This document shows positions 62,351 to 64,000 of a DNA stretch of 64,000 bases, piece by piece (position 1 is the first letter of the stretch; each line of letters begins with the position of its first letter). The DNA is from Microbacterium sp. MYb54. Lineage in GTDB: Bacteria; Actinomycetota; Actinomycetes; Actinomycetales; Microbacteriaceae. A model generated the notes under the pieces. It was not told the DNA's origin and did not search any database. It saw nothing but the letters and a program-made list of their open reading frames with translations. The stretch is taken from positions 124,001-188,000 of the forward strand of contig NZ_PCPA01000007.1 in NCBI RefSeq assembly GCF_002979515.1, given 5' to 3'. Both the position numbers and the translations under genes were made by a program.

Positions 62351-63156
62351 GCGTGCTGTTCGACGACGTGAGTGTCGCCCGCGGTGGCCGCACGGTGCTG
62401 CACGGGATCGACCTCGAGGTCGGCACCGGACGCATCGTGGGGCTGCTCGGTCCGAACGGCAGCGGCAAGTCCACGCTCCTGCGCGCACTCTTCACCGGTC
62501 AGCGCCCACTCAGCGGACGCGTCCTCATCGACGGCGCCGACGTCTCGCAGCTGGCCCCGCGCACACTCGCCCGCACCGTGTCGGTCATGCTGCAGGACTC
62601 CCCGTCCGAGTTCGACCTCACCGTGCGGGAGACCGTGCTCGTGGGCCGGTCGCCGCATCGCCCGCCCTTCAGCCGGGACACCCCGGAGGATCAGCGCATC
62701 GTCGACGAAGCTCTGCGCACAGCCGACGTGCACGACCTCGGCGACCGCCTGGTGCGGTCGCTCTCCGGCGGTCAGCGCCAACGCGTGATGCTCGCCCGCG
62801 CGCTCGCGCAGAGCGGCGAGATCCTCGTGCTGGACGAACCGACCAACCACCTCGACATCGCGCACCAGCTCGACCTGATGCGTGTCGTGAGCGGGCTCGG
62901 CACGACCGTGATCGCGGCCCTGCACGACCTCAACATCGCCGCGGCGTTCTGCGACGACGTCGCCGTGCTCGACGAGGGCAGGCTCGTTGCCTTCGGCCCG
63001 CCCGACACCGTGCTCACCCCGGCGCTCGTCGACGAGGTCTTCCACGTCACCGCCCGCATCGCCATCGAGGTCGACACGGGTGCCAGGGCGATGACCTTCC
63101 ACCCGCGCCAGCCCACCCCTCACCCCGAACCCCTCAACCAAGGAGAAGAAGAATGA
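62347..63156 (+). CDS. ATP-binding subunit of the metal-chelate ABC importer
   Basis: The product has 269 residues of the FecE/BtuD class: Walker A GPNGSGKST, signature RSLSGGQRQRVMLARALAQ, Walker B ILVLDEPTNHLDIAHQ and AALHDLNIAAAFCDDVAVLD. A C-terminal tail after residue ~250 (HPRQPTPHPEPLNQGEEE) contains the ribosome site AAGGAGAAGAAG of the next gene. Start and stop overlap the neighbours by 4 bases. Confidence 0.94.
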   Translation: MSVLFDDVSVARGGRTVLHGIDLEVGTGRIVGLLGPNGSGKSTLLRALFTGQRPLSGRVLIDGADVSQLAPRTLARTVSVMLQDSPSEFDLTVRETVLVGRSPHRPPFSRDTPEDQRIVDEALRTADVHDLGDRLVRSLSGGQRQRVMLARALAQSGEILVLDEPTNHLDIAHQLDLMRVVSGLGTTVIAALHDLNIAAAFCDDVAVLDEGRLVAFGPPDTVLTPALVDEVFHVTARIAIEVDTGARAMTFHPRQPTPHPEPLNQGEEE

Positions 63157-64000
63157 CACCCCATACCCGAACCACCCGCCTCATCGCCGCCGTCACCGTC
63201 GGTCTGGGCGCGATCGCCCTCACCGGGTGCGGCGGAGGAGTCTCCGCCGGAACCACGCCCGCCGCCTCCGGCGAGGCGATCACGATCGAGAACTGCGGCC
63301 GCACGGTCGAGATCCCGGCCACCCCCACCGCCGTCGTCGGAATGCACCCGTCGCAGACCGAGCTCCTGCTGCGCCTCGGCCTCGCCGACTCGCTCGCCGG
63401 TCAAGCCCAGGCCACGGCTCAGAAGCTGCCGGCCGATGTCGCCGACCTTGCCGCCGACGTGCCGGTCATCGGCGGAGACTCCCCGCCCAGCCGCGAGGAG
63501 CTGCTCTCCGTCGAACCCGACTTCGTGTACTCGCCCACCACCTACGAGTTCACCGCCGAGCAGGGCTTCGCCAGCATCGAGCAGCTCGCAGACGCCGGTG
63601 TCGCCGCGTACACCGCGACCGGCGGATGCTTCGACCGTCGCATGGAGGGCACGGTCGACGACCTCTTCATCGACCTCGAGAACCTCGGCGCGATCTTCCA
63701 CGTCGAGGACGAGGCGAACGACCTGATCGAGTCGTCCAAGACCGAGCTCGCCACCGTGGACAAGGCGATCGACGGACAGGAGCGCCCGCGCGTCGCGCAG
63801 GTCTTCGTCGAGGGGACGACCCTCACCGCGATCGGCGCGGGCATCGAGTACGACATCCTGCAGCGCGCCGGTGCCGACAACGTCTTCACTCCGGAAGACC
63901 CCGCGTTCGCCGACTTCTTCGCCGCCGAGATCACCCCGGAATCCCTCGCCGCCGAAGCACCCGACGCACTCGTCTTCGCGGTGTCAGACCCGGCGCACGA
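63153..64000 (+). CDS. Metal-chelate-binding lipoprotein, cut by the window end
   Basis: At least 282 residues are present; the 3' end is missing. A lipoprotein signal ends in ALTGCGGG (Cys26), followed by an FhuD/BtuF-like domain with ENCGRTVEIPATPTAVVGMH, QTELLLRLGLADSLAG and SVEPDFVYSPTTYEFTAEQG. GMHPSQTE and a cysteine pair (CGR and GGCFDRR) may form the ligand pocket. It would catch the metal complex outside the cell for the permease and ATPase upstream. Confidence 0.92.
   Translation, partial: MTPHTRTTRLIAAVTVGLGAIALTGCGGGVSAGTTPAASGEAITIENCGRTVEIPATPTAVVGMHPSQTELLLRLGLADSLAGQAQATAQKLPADVADLAADVPVIGGDSPPSREELLSVEPDFVYSPTTYEFTAEQGFASIEQLADAGVAAYTATGGCFDRRMEGTVDDLFIDLENLGAIFHVEDEANDLIESSKTELATVDKAIDGQERPRVAQVFVEGTTLTAIGAGIEYDILQRAGADNVFTPEDPAFADFFAAEITPESLAAEAPDALVFAVSDPAH

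Overview
The window looks like a chromosomal segment of a high-GC actinobacterium, most probably a Microbacteriaceae member of the Microbacterium type. The grounds are strong G/C bias at third codon positions, GTG and occasional TTG starts, many starts that could be leaderless, DtxR/IdeR-type iron boxes, and families typical of that group (DUF3516 helicase, SIP-type siderophore reductase, LAL regulator, GTPase/roadblock cluster). I found no rRNA, tRNA, CRISPR array, transposase or plasmid/phage genes. No gene-free stretch exceeds 300 bases.

Layout. 0-18 kb: a KimA-like potassium permease (343-2445), a MocR regulator with a divergent EamA/PaiB/GNAT operon, an alpha/beta hydrolase, an ArsB-type permease, and a complete kdp locus (small peptide, kdpF, A, B, C, D, E). 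The KimA-like gene and the kdp operon share an 11-bp-phased direct repeat upstream, which I read as a KdpE operator and therefore a potassium regulon. Five ~60-bp palindromes of one repeat family lie in the spacers of the first 19 kb. 18-24.6 kb: hydrolase, then a siderophore uptake operon (binding protein, two FecCD permeases, ATPase, SIP reductase) behind two IdeR-like boxes, then a cold-shock gene. 24.6-29.4 kb: a large LuxR-family AAA regulator and small or membrane proteins of unknown role. 29.4-34.2 kb: a TetR gene followed by NCS1 permease, DUF917 and hydantoinase-A genes. 34.3-42 kb: a carbohydrate ABC operon with a Gfo/Idh/MocA oxidoreductase, a divergent ROK regulator and a secreted GH16 glucanase; the ABC operon and the glucanase share an operator-like motif. 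42-50.4 kb: FUSC-like membrane protein, AlkD-like protein, roadblock/GTPase/roadblock operon, deoD, putP and a Ski2-like helicase.

50.4-64 kb holds the most interesting region. A minus-strand operon with 4-bp overlaps encodes a 32-residue precursor-like peptide, an E1-like cyclodehydratase partner, an S15-type hydrolase, a YcaO cyclodehydratase, a SagB-type dehydrogenase and two fused ABC exporter subunits: a complete thiazole/oxazole-modified peptide (TOMM) pathway. Divergently, across a 120-bp promoter region carrying a Fur/Zur-type box, lie a predicted beta-propeller, a prolyl-oligopeptidase-type enzyme and a FecBCD-type metal-chelate importer cut by the window end. My inference is a metal-starvation-controlled RiPP metallophore system: make and export a Ser/His-containing azol(in)e peptide, take back its metal complex, and open it in the cytosol. 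This is a hypothesis from gene content, not a demonstrated function.
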